The notes: generated by a model not told the origin, from the letters alone. Positions 1 through 8,883 are shown, numbered from the stretch's first letter. The stretch: DNA of 16,839 bases from an uncultured Rhodospirillales bacterium (GCA_938074585.1 CALJEW010000219.1:1-16839); one strand, 5' to 3'. Numbers and translations: made by a program.

Positions 1-1072
1 CAACTGCTTTGTTGGCGGTTGAAATAACAACAATATCGCCAACCCGGTCGTTAGGTAGCTGGTATCGGTTACACGCATCCGCATTGGTTAGGGCAACTTC
101 AATGCCGTCAATGGCTTCTAAATCGTCGCAGATTTTTTCAATGTCGGAACCGTCTGGAAGATATGCTGTTGCATATCCACCCAAAGCGCCATGATGAACA
201 ACGTATGGGTCGGTGATTGGTAAGATGACCCGCGCAGCACCAGCACCCAACATGTCATCCATAATGGGTTGTAAATAAACCACATCCGGATCACCCTCCT
301 TATTATGCATATCGGCCATGCCGTGATCAGCCGTGAGGGCAACCGTGGCACCCATGGCATCTAACTGAGCCCAATAGCTGTCCATCATCGCATAAAAGTC
401 ATTAGCAACAGAAGAGCCGGGGGCGTGTTTGTGTTGGATGTAATCTGTAGTCGATAGGTACATTAAATCAGGTTTGTTGCGTTCCATCAGTTTGACGCCC
501 GCATCAAAAATGAACTCGCTCAACTCGGCGGAATATACTGACGGGATTGGGCGGTTGACAATGCTTTGGGCATTGTCAATGCCATGTTCTGCAGTGGTTG
601 TTTGATCCGCACATTCAGAGCTGAAACAGATTGCCCGGCCACTTGAGTAATCCAAGCCATGGCCTAACATTTTACGCAATTTATCTTTAGCTGTGATGAT
701 GGTGATTTTCGCACCCGCTTCAAAAAATGATTGAAAAATTGTTCCTGTACGCATTAACCTAGGGTCATTCATCATGACTTCAGCATCGTTTTCAGTGTCG
801 TAAAAGAAATTACCACAAATGCCATGAACCGCAGGCGGCTGGCCTGTGATAATCGACATGTTGTTGGGGTTTGTGAATGCAGGAATCACACAATGTGCCC
901 GCAAATCCGTACCATTTTTAACAATGCTTTCCGCAAATGGCATTCGCCCCGCTTTTATGGCTTCTTCAATATAGGCCGGTTCCGAGCCATCGATGCACAC
1001 AACCACCACAGGGTTTTTCGGCCATGCATAGTTACGGCCATTAATCATTAGTGGAATATTTCGATCAGTCAT
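1..1072 (-). CDS. phnA: Phosphonoacetate hydrolase PhnA, partial (C-terminus beyond left edge)
   Basis: Reading the minus strand from 1072 gives 357 uninterrupted residues to the window edge. The protein matches phosphonoacetate hydrolase, an alkaline-phosphatase-fold dizinc enzyme that splits phosphonoacetate into acetate and phosphate. Visible active-site elements are Asp28 in a VVVVCIDG strand, the nucleophile Thr67 in AFTNPNNMS, the lysines of TAKDK (129, 131), Asp210 and His214 in TTDYIQH, and Asp249-His250 in TADHG. They agree within one residue with my recollection of the Sinorhizobium meliloti enzyme (Asp29, Thr68, Asp211, His215, Asp250, His251). The last zinc-ligand histidine would lie past the edge. 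The ATG at 1072 is preferred because GGAA sits 8 bases upstream; an in-frame ATG at 1087 would add five residues. It follows phnW after 52 bases, so the two probably form one transcript. Confidence 0.93.
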   Translation of the reverse strand, partial: MTDRNIPLMINGRNYAWPKNPVVVVCIDGSEPAYIEEAIKAGRMPFAESIVKNGTDLRAHCVIPAFTNPNNMSIITGQPPAVHGICGNFFYDTENDAEVMMNDPRLMRTGTIFQSFFEAGAKITIITAKDKLRKMLGHGLDYSSGRAICFSSECADQTTTAEHGIDNAQSIVNRPIPSVYSAELSEFIFDAGVKLMERNKPDLMYLSTTDYIQHKHAPGSSVANDFYAMMDSYWAQLDAMGATVALTADHGMADMHNKEGDPDVVYLQPIMDDMLGAGAARVILPITDPYVVHHGALGGYATAYLPDGSDIEKICDDLEAIDGIEVALTNADACNRYQLPNDRVGDIVVISTANKAV

Positions 1073-1124
1073 AGAATTCGTTTCCATTTATTTGAGTAAA
1101 TTTGACTTAATTTTGGTCCAGATA

Positions 1125-2255
1125 CTAAGCCGCTTTTGCTGTGCCATTTGCAACACCCATTTTATCGATGGTTTTTTGCACGGCTGCAAGCGCGCCTTTC
1201 ATTTCTGCTTCCCCCAAGTCACCAATGCAGCCAATGCGAAATGAGGGAGCTACTGTCAATTTGCCCGGATAAATGATGTAGCCCATATCTTTTAATTGAT
1301 CATAAAAAGATTGGAAATCAAAAGCCGGGTCTGAAGGCATTTTGAAGGTGACTATGATCGGGGCCTGCAACTCATCAGGCAACAAAGTCTCGAACCCCAT
1401 TTCGCGCATGCCATCAACCAAAATTTGGCGGTTATTGGAATAACGCTTGTTGCGCCCAGCAACGCCGCCGGCTTCAACAAATTGGCTGATCGACGCATCA
1501 AAGGCGACAATGACGTGGGTTGGTGGGGTGAATCGCCATTGGTCTGTTTTTTCCATAGTTACCCACTGCTCATACATATCGAGGCTCAACGAGTGGGCGT
1601 TGCCTTTGCATCGCTCAAGCGCGGATTGGCGAATAATAGAAAAGCCCATACCCGGAACGCCCTCTAAGCATTTATTAGATGACGCCATAACCGCATCAAA
1701 CTGAACGTTTCTAGCGCTTAATGGGATAGCACCAAAAGCACTCATGGCATCGACAAGCAAGCTGCGGTCATGTTTAGCAACAATTTCGGCCACCCGTTCA
1801 ATCGGATTGATAATCCCAGATGTTGTTTCGCAATGAACAACAAGTACATGGGTGATGGCGCTGTCAGCCTTTAGCGTGGCATCAAGATCGGTTAAGGAGG
1901 GCTGGGTGTCTTCTGGTGTTTCTAGAGCCATATAAGCTCGGTCCATGTAATCGAGCATTTTTGTCATACGTTGACCATACGCACCATTTATCAAAATCAA
2001 TGCTTTGCCGTCGCGGGGTAATAAGGTTGCAATTGTTGCTTCGACTGCAAAGGTTCCGCTTCCTTGCATGGGCACGCAAACGTGTGTGTCTTGCGCTTCG
2101 GCAATGGCCAAAATCTCAGACCGCATGCGGCGATTTGTTTCAATAAAGTTGGCATCGCGTGAGCCCCAATCATGAAGCATCGCTTGTTTGGTTTTTAAAG
2201 ATGTGGTCAATGGACCAGGGGTTAACAACCAAGGGTCGTGGGGCAAAGTTGTCAT
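1125..2255 (-). CDS. phnW: 2-aminoethylphosphonate:pyruvate aminotransferase PhnW
   Basis: This 376-residue class V (fold type I) PLP aminotransferase is full length for PhnW. It moves the amino group of 2-aminoethylphosphonate to pyruvate, giving phosphonoacetaldehyde and alanine in the cytoplasm. The N-terminal LLTPGPLTTS signature is present, as are QGSGTFAVEA (about 64-73), the cofactor aspartate Asp169 in LLVDAMSAFG, and the Schiff-base Lys195 in SSNKCLEGVPG. These match the known Salmonella PhnW positions (Asp168, Lys194) within one. The C-terminal RIGCIGDL stretch is also typical. The start at 2255 has no strong Shine-Dalgarno sequence, but the conserved N-terminus fixes it closely. 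It is the first gene of a probable phnW-phnA unit and is preceded by a 10-bp-phased operator cluster at 2304-2338. Confidence 0.95.
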   Translation of the reverse strand: MTTLPHDPWLLTPGPLTTSLKTKQAMLHDWGSRDANFIETNRRMRSEILAIAEAQDTHVCVPMQGSGTFAVEATIATLLPRDGKALILINGAYGQRMTKMLDYMDRAYMALETPEDTQPSLTDLDATLKADSAITHVLVVHCETTSGIINPIERVAEIVAKHDRSLLVDAMSAFGAIPLSARNVQFDAVMASSNKCLEGVPGMGFSIIRQSALERCKGNAHSLSLDMYEQWVTMEKTDQWRFTPPTHVIVAFDASISQFVEAGGVAGRNKRYSNNRQILVDGMREMGFETLLPDELQAPIIVTFKMPSDPAFDFQSFYDQLKDMGYIIYPGKLTVAPSFRIGCIGDLGEAEMKGALAAVQKTIDKMGVANGTAKAA

Positions 2256-2639
2256 AGGTAATGGCTTTCATGATGAGTGATCATATTTAATAATTTTATT
2301 ATCGGTCATAACCAGTCATTAATCCACATAAAAACACATGAAATTGAATATTTCTTTGGATTTATCATTAACGTGGGATGCTGAGTTTGAAATAGGGGGC
2401 ATACATATTGATATTTTCTAATGGAGGGATCCATTATGAAGAATAGGATGTTAAACGGTGCTGAGGTGGGTGACTAAGGATTTGGAATATTTGCATCATG
2501 GAGACCAACCCCTAATTGATGCGTCTATTTTGACCCAGTGGAGTTGGCTCAAAATTCACAACCGCTTGAACCAAAGATCGATTGAGAACTTCTGTGCCAT
2601 AGAGTTAAATGGAACTCGTAATAAATTTAGGAGTTCTAT
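2256..2639. other. Divergent intergenic region phnW / CoA-transferase
   Basis: This AT-rich stretch of 384 bases separates two divergent units. Next to phnW it holds the operator-like cluster at 2304-2338 and, on the minus strand, GATAAT (2298-2303) as a possible -10. Near 2422-2435 a strong GGAGG-type ribosome site precedes a tiny frame at 2436-2477 (ATG to TAA, 13 residues), which may be a leader peptide or chance. A longer frame at 2458-2643 resembles nothing I recognise. Before the CoA-transferase, TTGAGA near 2582 and TTAAAT about 17 bases later are a weak candidate promoter. I see no RNA gene or mobile element here. Confidence 0.5.
2304..2338. promoter_or_regulatory. 10-bp-phased operator-like cluster upstream of phnW
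   Basis: Five-base half-sites start every 10 bases: GGTCA (2304), AGTCA (2314), CCACA (2324) and ACACA (2334). The core TTAATCCACA at 2319-2328 is the same 10-mer found upstream of phnS and upstream of pbfA. The first two half-sites are weak matches. The cluster lies about 50-85 bases upstream of the phnW start, overlapping or just upstream of the expected promoter. Binding by the DeoR-family protein encoded at 12005-12775 is an inference from the shared motif. Confidence 0.6.
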
Positions 2640-3854
2640 ATGACTGGTCCTTTGAGCGGTGTGCGCGTTATTGATTTAACATCGATGATATCTGGCCCGT
2701 TGGCGGCACTGACCTTGGCAGATCAAGGGGCTGATGTGATTAAAGTTGAAGCACCCGGTGGTGGTGATTTTGTCCGTCAATTAGCGACCCGTCGTAATGG
2801 CTGTTCTGCATCGTTCGTCAACAACAACCGCAACAAACGGTCCGTCATTCTGGATTTGAAAAGCGAAGAGGGCTTGGCCGCGTTTAAGAAACTGATTTTG
2901 GATGCCGATGTGGTCATTCAAAATTTCCGACCGGGCGTTGCAACTCGCATCGGCATTGGCGAGGAAGTTTTGCGCCCCTTAAACCCCCGCCTTATTTACG
3001 TATCAATCGCCGGTTTTGGCTTCGAAGGTCCCTACGCACAAAAGCCGGTGTTTGACCCATTGATCCAAGCGCTTACAGGTTTAACAACAGTTCAGGCCGG
3101 GTCAGATGAAGTGCGCCCCCGTTTGATTCGAACCATATTGCCCGATAAACTAACAGGTATTCAGGCTTCACAAGCGATTACCGCAGCCTTATTTTCGCGC
3201 GAACGTAATGGCGAAGGCCAGCACATAAAAATTTCCATGCTTGATACGATCATTTCGTTCATGTGGGGGTCAGATATGGGCGGGCACACGTTCGTTGGTG
3301 ATGAAGTTAAAACAGAAACAGCCCAATCTTTTATCGATCTTATCTACGAGACAAAGGACGGACACATTAGCGTTGCCGCCATGCATGATAAACAATGGCG
3401 TGCTTTATCCGCAGCACTTGAACGGCCAGATTTTTTGACCGACCCCCGTTTCATAACGCCAGAACTGCGTGAGATTTATAAAGATGATCGATTGAACTTA
3501 ACGCAGGAAGTCTTGATCACACGAACAACGGCTGAGCTTTTAGAAGTGCTTGAAGCAGGTGATGTTCCGTGTGCGCCGGTTTTAACTCGCACCGAAATGC
3601 GCGAGCACCCGCAAGTCAAAGCCAACAAAATCATCATTGAAATCGACCACCCTATCGCCGGTCGCTTGCGCCAATCCCGTCCGCCCGCACAGTTCTCAGG
3701 AACTCCAACTGAAATGCGCTTTACGGCTCCTGCATATGGGGCTGATACTTCTGTTGTTTTATCTGAAGCTGGATTCACCGATGATCAAATAGCCGTTTTA
3801 CTTGGTTCTGGAGTTGCCATCCAAAGTACGGTTGAGGAAAACAAAAATGATTGA
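2640..3854 (+). CDS. CaiB/BaiF family CoA-transferase (family III)
   Basis: A 404-residue protein, normal length for the formyl-CoA/carnitine type family III CoA-transferases, which move CoA between carboxylic acids through an aspartyl-CoA thioester. Visible family features are the opening GVRVIDLTSMISGPLA, then LADQGADVIKVEAPGGGD (about 27-44), NNRNKRSVILDL (about 62-73), VIQNFRPG, and LPDKLTGIQA near residue 169, whose aspartate is the expected catalytic residue. GEGQHIKISMLD follows. The start is well supported, with AGGAG 6 bases before the ATG. Its last 8 bases overlap the downstream glutathione transferase gene, so the pair is probably translationally coupled. The substrate cannot be read from the sequence. 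It diverges from phnW, but no phosphonate step known to me needs a CoA-transferase. Confidence 0.87.
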   Translation: MTGPLSGVRVIDLTSMISGPLAALTLADQGADVIKVEAPGGGDFVRQLATRRNGCSASFVNNNRNKRSVILDLKSEEGLAAFKKLILDADVVIQNFRPGVATRIGIGEEVLRPLNPRLIYVSIAGFGFEGPYAQKPVFDPLIQALTGLTTVQAGSDEVRPRLIRTILPDKLTGIQASQAITAALFSRERNGEGQHIKISMLDTIISFMWGSDMGGHTFVGDEVKTETAQSFIDLIYETKDGHISVAAMHDKQWRALSAALERPDFLTDPRFITPELREIYKDDRLNLTQEVLITRTTAELLEVLEAGDVPCAPVLTRTEMREHPQVKANKIIIEIDHPIAGRLRQSRPPAQFSGTPTEMRFTAPAYGADTSVVLSEAGFTDDQIAVLLGSGVAIQSTVEENKND

Positions 3855-4569
3855 TTTTTATTACGCACCGACGCCCAACGGCTGGAAAGTTGCAATCATG
3901 CTCGAAGAATTAGAGCTTGAATATACAACTCACCTAATGAGATTAGGCGATGGGGATCAGTTCAAATCAGCCTTTATGGCAATCAGCCCGAATGCAAAAA
4001 TGCCTGCTATCATCGATCATGATCCGCCCAAGTCTTATGGTACTAATTCGGTCAGTGTGTTCGAGTCGGGCGCGATCATGCTGTATTTAGCGGATAAATT
4101 CAAACGGTTCATACCAACAGATCCGTTGGGCAGGAAAGAAGCAATGGAGTGGATGTTTTGGCAAGTTGGCAACCAAGGCCCCATGGCTGGGCAGTTAAGC
4201 CACTTCGTTAATTACGCCCCTAAAGACCAGCAAGACTATGGCCGTAAACGCTATGGTGGGGAATATGAACGGAACCTGGCGGTACTGGAAAAGCGCTTGG
4301 GTGGCCAAGATTATATTCTTGGCGATTATTCCATCTGTGACATGATCGTCTTTCCGTGGGCGTTTATTGCAAAGCCTTTAAGCGCATCGCTAGATCTATT
4401 CCCCAATGTTGCCGCATGGCGTGGTCACATCAAACAACGAACAGCGGTTATGAAAGCCATCAATTTATGTAAAGCCGATCAAAATCTTGGCAAAACAAAC
4501 GTCAGCAACAATAAAATTTTGTACAATCAATCTGCAGTTCATATTTTAGGGAGCGGAAATAAGGAGTGA
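3847..4569 (+). CDS. Glutathione S-transferase family protein, YfcG/YghU (Nu-class) type
   Basis: Starting at the ATG at 3847 gives 240 residues opening MIDFYYAPTPNGWKVAIMLE, almost the N-terminus of E. coli YfcG as I recall it. This class acts on disulfides and peroxides with glutathione rather than as a classic conjugating transferase. The thioredoxin-like N-domain contains SPNAKMPAIIDHDP and FESGAIMLYLADK (glutathione-binding positions), followed by an all-helical C-domain containing MEWMFWQVGNQGPMAGQ and YSICDMIVFPW. An upstream in-frame start at 3802 lies inside the CoA-transferase and is unlikely, because a GAGGA ribosome site precedes 3847 and the homology begins there. It overlaps the preceding gene by 8 bases. 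The roughly 25-residue tail after the helical domain (…KILYNQSA…) resembles the end of related proteins. Confidence 0.87.
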   Translation: MIDFYYAPTPNGWKVAIMLEELELEYTTHLMRLGDGDQFKSAFMAISPNAKMPAIIDHDPPKSYGTNSVSVFESGAIMLYLADKFKRFIPTDPLGRKEAMEWMFWQVGNQGPMAGQLSHFVNYAPKDQQDYGRKRYGGEYERNLAVLEKRLGGQDYILGDYSICDMIVFPWAFIAKPLSASLDLFPNVAAWRGHIKQRTAVMKAINLCKADQNLGKTNVSNNKILYNQSAVHILGSGNKE

Positions 4570-4652
4570 TATTAGTTTTAATTTTGCGTTGACCTTAACG
4601 TTGGAGGAAGCTGTAAGTTCCCCGTAATCTTGATATTAACTGGGGTGTTAAA

Positions 4653-6077
4653 GTGTATAAAATTAAAACCATATCGCGTCGATCCATGTTGTTTGGGTTT
4701 ATGGGTGCCGGTTTATAAGCGGCTCTTCCAATTCTTATGGCTAGGGCTGCAAATGCTGTGGTTTTCTGTTTGAAATTAGGGCCTGCCAAAATTTATATTT
4801 TGGGTGGCTCGTACCCGAAAAGAAATGTATTGGACATATGGTGGGAACGTGCGAGGCGAGAGCTTAGATATATTCAGGGCGATCGGTTGGTGGTGGCGGT
4901 CGAGAATAATATCCCCCAACTCAGCACTGTCCATTGGCATGGTCTTCTAATTCCAAATGCTATGGACGGTGCATCTGGTTTGACCCATGCCGCTGTCGAC
5001 CCAAGTGGGTCTTACGTCTATGAATTTAATCTGTTGGATGCTGGGACCTTTTGGTACCCCCACATGTTAAAGGTTCAGAAAAAATTAGCCGGGGTTTGTA
5101 GGGGCCATTGATTGTTGATAAGAAATCACCGCCGAAGGTCGATCTCGACATTACATGGGTTCTGGATGGTTGGCGCACGAGTGAAAGTGGGCAGATCGAC
5201 CCGTCATTTCACCAAATGCATGACATGAGTCATGGTTGGCGGATGGATAATGTTACCACATTAAATGGCAAGAACAGCGAAACATTTAACGTTTGTGCGG
5301 GATAACGCATTCGCTTGCGCTTAAAAAATGTAGCCAATGCCTGCAGCTTGGCTTTGGATTTTGAAGGCCATTTCCAACAAATCATCGCCTTGTAAGGACA
5401 GTCAATCAAACCCTTTGCGCCAAAGTCCAGTGAAATTAAATTATGGTTGGGGCAGTGGGCTGATTTGATTGTTGATATGGTCGGCAGCCCCAGCGCGCAT
5501 TTTGATTTTGCCGATACCTATTATAGTCGCTCTACCTATAAGTTTTTTATATTGGTTTATGAAAACTAAAAACCACTACGTGAAAATCTACTGGTTGCAT
5601 CCTTTGAGCCGACCCCAAACCCGGTCGCTATCCCTGATTGGTAGACGACCAAGAGCAATGAATTTGTCATTTAAGGTGGAGCTATGGGGCGCATGCGCCA
5701 AACCTCATATGAGGGTGGGATTTAACAGGTACAAGATTTGGTCAAACAGGCGAAGGTCTGGGCGATCATTGGGATTGTGTTTGATCCTAAAAATCCTGAA
5801 TCGATGGTTACCTTCAAGCAGGGTAGTTAAGAGCGACTGGTGTTCCGTAATGACACCGCATGGCTACACCCGATCCATTTGCATGGCCAAGTGTTTATAA
5901 TTATCAAACGAAAAGATGTAAAAATGAAATGCAAAATTTGATCCGATACGATCATGATCCAATTGGAAGAGACCGTTGAAGCCCTATTCGTTGCAGATAA
6001 CCGGTGAATGGTTATTGTATGGTCACGTACTTGAACACCACGAAGCGGGCATGGCCACTACGATAAGGGTCGCTTAA
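4653..6077 (+). pseudogene. Decayed Tat-exported multicopper oxidase
   Basis: Pieced together across frames, this region encodes a laccase-like multicopper oxidase broken by many lesions. A GTG at 4653 begins a twin-arginine signal (SRRSMLFGF) with a TAA at 4716 inside it. Next come HWHG copper ligands (4932-4943), DGASGLTHAAVDP and DAGTFWYPHM, where the usual HxH is damaged. A frameshift lies near 5100, within a former GLYGPLIV motif. In-frame stops follow at 5303 and 5393 within otherwise readable cupredoxin sequence (GQSIKPFAP, WADLIVDM). More frameshifts lie after about 5570, then an intact HPIHLHG (5867-5887) and a tail GEWLLYGHVLEHHEAGM (6003-6077) in which the canonical HCH copper motif has become YGH. 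The terminal TAA overlaps the convergent permease stop by 3 bases. An intact relative would oxidise a phenolic or metal substrate in the periplasm. Confidence 0.87.
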
Positions 6078-7786
6078 TGGTTTCGCCAAGCTTGGGTGTG
6101 TTTAATTAATCCACGAGATAGGATTGAGTGCATGATCCGAACTCCAGCGCAAGTATAAGCGATCATCATTGCCATGGCAGCGGCTGGTGCAATATCGCCC
6201 GCATCATCCATATTCATAACTGCAACCGAAGCCAAGGTGGTGTCGGACGAGTATAAGAAAATGACGGCCGACACCGTGGTCATGGCATTTAAAAACAAGT
6301 ACATCGAGACATCCAAAATTGCAGGTGTGCAGACCGGAACCGTCACCCGGAAAAAGGTTTTATAGAACGGCGCTTTTAAGGATGCCGATACGGATTCAAA
6401 TTCAGGATCCATTTGTTTTAAGGCGGTGACCGCCGTCAAGTGGCTAACCGTATAGAAGTGTGAAATACTCACCAACACCAAAATGCCTATGGTCCCATAC
6501 ACAAAATGAAAGGGGTTGGCTGGATTATTGAAGAAGAAAATATACGCCAAGCCCAAAACTAAACCTGGAACCGCTAAGGGTAGAATGGCCAGCATATGGA
6601 ATATTTTGCGCCCCACATCAAAGCCCCGGCCTTTTTCCATCAAGTAAGACCCATAAAAAATAACGACGGTTCCAATGATGGCTGTATACGTCGCCATCTC
6701 AAGTGAATTCCAAAAGGCTTCCCAGCCGCCGCCATCCATAACGTCGAAGTCATAGTTGCTGAAGCTTAAACTTAAATTGTAGGGCCAGAATTTCACCAGT
6801 GCCGCATATTGCGCCATGCCCAGCATGCCAACGATGACCAGTGCAACAATGCTGCAAAAGATTAACATACTCATATCACGCCCTGCGCTGGGTTTCGGAG
6901 CATAGGGAACAGCACGGGCTGATAACATGGCGACTTGTTTCTTTTGGACAATTTGATCAACCACAAAAGCCAAGATCGCAGGAACCAAAAGGACAACGGA
7001 AACAACTGCGCCCATTTGAAAGTTTTGTTGACCAATAACTTGTTTGTAAACGTCCGTTGCAAGCATGTTGTAATTACCACCAATGACTTTGGGCACACCA
7101 AAATCAGTGAAGACGAGCGTAAAGACAACGAAGGCCGCACTGGTTAAGCCATACTTGCAACCGGGCAACGTGACGGTAAAAAAGGTGCGAAATTTAGTGG
7201 TTCTAAGCGCATCGGCGGCTTCATACAAACGTGCGTCCGTTATTGATAGTGCAGTGATGATGATCATCAAGGCATGGGGAAAAACCCAATAGCTGGAACC
7301 AATTGTAATACCAATCGGACCATAGATTGTTTCTCCAAGCAGTAAGGCCTTAGCAACGCCTTGGTTGCCAAACCAATAGACTAAAGAAATACCACCCAGC
7401 AACGACGGTGTTAACAGCGGAATAACCGCAATGATTTTGAATAGCCATTTATAAGGCATACAGGTTCGGGTCAGCGCATAGCCATAAACAAACGCCACAG
7501 AGATCACAACAAACGTTGAAATCAAGGCAATGCTTAAACTGTTAGCAGCCGATTGAAATAGCGCTGGTGTCGAGAAGTATTCGTTGAAATTGGCTAGGCC
7601 AATAAATTCTTCTGCTTTGTTCTCAACACTTTTCGATAACATCGTGTACAGCGGCAAGACGATAAAGATGACCAGCAAAGACCCAATGCCAACCATACAG
7701 GCGCGCATGATCCAATCGTCACGGCTCAGTTTTGGTTTTACGACTGGCTGAGGGGAAATGTGTGAGGTAAGAGCTGCGTCAGACAC
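6074..7786 (-). CDS. phnU: Fused double-domain ABC permease for 2-aminoethylphosphonate (PhnU2 type)
   Basis: A 570-residue inner-membrane protein with two binding-protein-dependent permease halves in one chain, as in iron/AEP-type importers. It has about twelve hydrophobic segments. Each half carries an EAA-loop that contacts the ATPase: EAADALRTTKFRTFF with TLPGC (about 189-210), and ESVSASLKAPFYKTFF with VPVC (about 464-486). It starts at GTG 7786, only 2 bases after the ATPase stop, with GGGG in the end of that gene serving as ribosome site, so translation is coupled. Substrate assignment rests on neighbours (phnS, phnT, phnW, phnA) and resemblance to the putative AEP importer family; a related ferric-iron permease is the main alternative. 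Its stop overlaps the multicopper-oxidase remnant tail to tail. Confidence 0.85.
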   Translation of the reverse strand: MSDAALTSHISPQPVVKPKLSRDDWIMRACMVGIGSLLVIFIVLPLYTMLSKSVENKAEEFIGLANFNEYFSTPALFQSAANSLSIALISTFVVISVAFVYGYALTRTCMPYKWLFKIIAVIPLLTPSLLGGISLVYWFGNQGVAKALLLGETIYGPIGITIGSSYWVFPHALMIIITALSITDARLYEAADALRTTKFRTFFTVTLPGCKYGLTSAAFVVFTLVFTDFGVPKVIGGNYNMLATDVYKQVIGQQNFQMGAVVSVVLLVPAILAFVVDQIVQKKQVAMLSARAVPYAPKPSAGRDMSMLIFCSIVALVIVGMLGMAQYAALVKFWPYNLSLSFSNYDFDVMDGGGWEAFWNSLEMATYTAIIGTVVIFYGSYLMEKGRGFDVGRKIFHMLAILPLAVPGLVLGLAYIFFFNNPANPFHFVYGTIGILVLVSISHFYTVSHLTAVTALKQMDPEFESVSASLKAPFYKTFFRVTVPVCTPAILDVSMYLFLNAMTTVSAVIFLYSSDTTLASVAVMNMDDAGDIAPAAAMAMMIAYTCAGVRIMHSILSRGLIKHTQAWRNH

Positions 7787-7788
7787 GA

Positions 7789-8883
7789 TTAAGCCCCATT
7801 CGCTGTGTAAACTTGAATGAAATTGCTGGGCAGGCGAACTGGAAGTTTGTTGCCCACTTCAACCGATTTACGGCGCATCAAGTTGATTGAAAAATCAGCA
7901 TACACATCACTGTTAGCAAAAGCGCCCCCACCAAGCGTTGCCCGATAAAACGATCCCATAAATTCTAAACTGCGAATTTCGACTTCAATAACATTATTAT
8001 CATCGACGGCGATATCTTGTGCATTAATATCTTCAGGGCGGATCGCAACGAATATTTTATCACCCGCTTTAAATGTAGTTGTGCCACATTGAATAACCGC
8101 TGGGCCTACCGTCACAGCTCCGTTAACCGTAACTATTCCCGGTATAAAGTTCATGGTGCCAATGAAGTCAGCAACAAAGGCGGTTTTTGGCTGGCTATAA
8201 ATTTCTTCGGGACTGCCGACTTGTTCAATCAATCCATGGTCCATAACCACAATCCGGTCAGCCATAGTCAGGGCTTCTTCTTGATCGTGGGTGACCATAA
8301 TTGTGGTCACACCTAAGCGACGTTGAAGGCTTTTAATCTCGCCCCGCAAACGATCCCGAACGCGGGCATCAAGCGCACTTAACGGCTCGTCCAATAATAA
8401 TAAGCCAGGCGATGTGGCTAAAGCGCGGGCCAAGGCGATGCGCTGTTGCTGGCCGCCTGATAATTGCGCTGGGTACTTGCTCCCTTGTTCTGGCAAACCC
8501 ACCAATTCTAAAAGCTCTTCAACGCGGGATTTGATTTGAGTTCTGGGAATTTTCCTGTTCTCCAGCCCGTAACCCACGTTTTTGTTAACCGTCAGATTTG
8601 GGAACAATGCATATGATTGGAAAACAATGCCAAAATCCCGTTCCGCAGGCGGCAGACCTGAAATGTTCGTGTCATTTTGTTCAATGCTTCCCAGGGTTTG
8701 TATATCAAGGCCCGCAATGGCCCGTAGCAATGTTGTTTTACCGCAACCAGATGGCCCTAAAAAACAAACAAATTCGCTTTCAAAAATGTCTAAAGAAATA
8801 TTATCCAGAGCCGTAAATTTACCAAACCGCTTTGTCAAATTTTTAATTTTAAGATAAGGTTTTTTGGCGTTGTCTATACTCAT
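7789..8883 (-). CDS. phnT: ABC transporter ATP-binding protein, 2-aminoethylphosphonate (PhnT type)
   Basis: A 364-residue ATPase driving the importer. Motifs appear in the expected order: Walker A GPSGCGKT (43-50), Q-loop Gln89 in VFQSYALFPNLTV, signature LSGGQQQR (141-148), Walker B LLLLDEP (161-167), D-loop SALD, and switch His199 in VTHDQEEAL. Residues from about 235 onward form a TOBE-like domain with an IRPEDI motif, typical of the polyamine/iron/phosphonate (PotA/FbpC) class of ATPases. AGGA lies 8 bases before the ATG. The gene follows phnS after 124 bases containing a strong hairpin, and runs into the permease with a 2-base gap. ATPase function is certain; the AEP substrate is inferred from context. 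Confidence 0.9.
   Translation of the reverse strand: MSIDNAKKPYLKIKNLTKRFGKFTALDNISLDIFESEFVCFLGPSGCGKTTLLRAIAGLDIQTLGSIEQNDTNISGLPPAERDFGIVFQSYALFPNLTVNKNVGYGLENRKIPRTQIKSRVEELLELVGLPEQGSKYPAQLSGGQQQRIALARALATSPGLLLLDEPLSALDARVRDRLRGEIKSLQRRLGVTTIMVTHDQEEALTMADRIVVMDHGLIEQVGSPEEIYSQPKTAFVADFIGTMNFIPGIVTVNGAVTVGPAVIQCGTTTFKAGDKIFVAIRPEDINAQDIAVDDNNVIEVEIRSLEFMGSFYRATLGGGAFANSDVYADFSINLMRRKSVEVGNKLPVRLPSNFIQVYTANGA

Noticed and set aside
2305..2319. Two GTCAT repeats upstream of phnW look like a Pho box.
   Set aside because: They are 10 bases apart, not 11, and are in phase with the neighbouring CCACA half-sites, so they more likely belong to that array.
2319..2328. TTAATCCACA resembles a DnaA box (TTATCCACA), here and at 10263 and 11870.
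   Set aside because: It has an extra base relative to the consensus, the copies are scattered over phosphonate promoters, and they sit in 10-base-phased half-site arrays. No origin-like gene or AT-rich unwinding element accompanies them.
2458..2643. A 61-codon open frame ending just inside the CoA-transferase.
   Set aside because: No recognisable family, no ribosome site close to its start, and it overlaps the well-supported start at 2640.
4737..5305. Open frames at 4737-5111 and 5108-5305 as independent small genes.
   Set aside because: They are adjoining fragments of one multicopper oxidase in different frames and lack their own starts.
5469..5900. A 143-codon open frame in the decayed region.
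   Set aside because: Its product is not protein-like, whereas other frames of the same stretch carry recognisable cupredoxin pieces.
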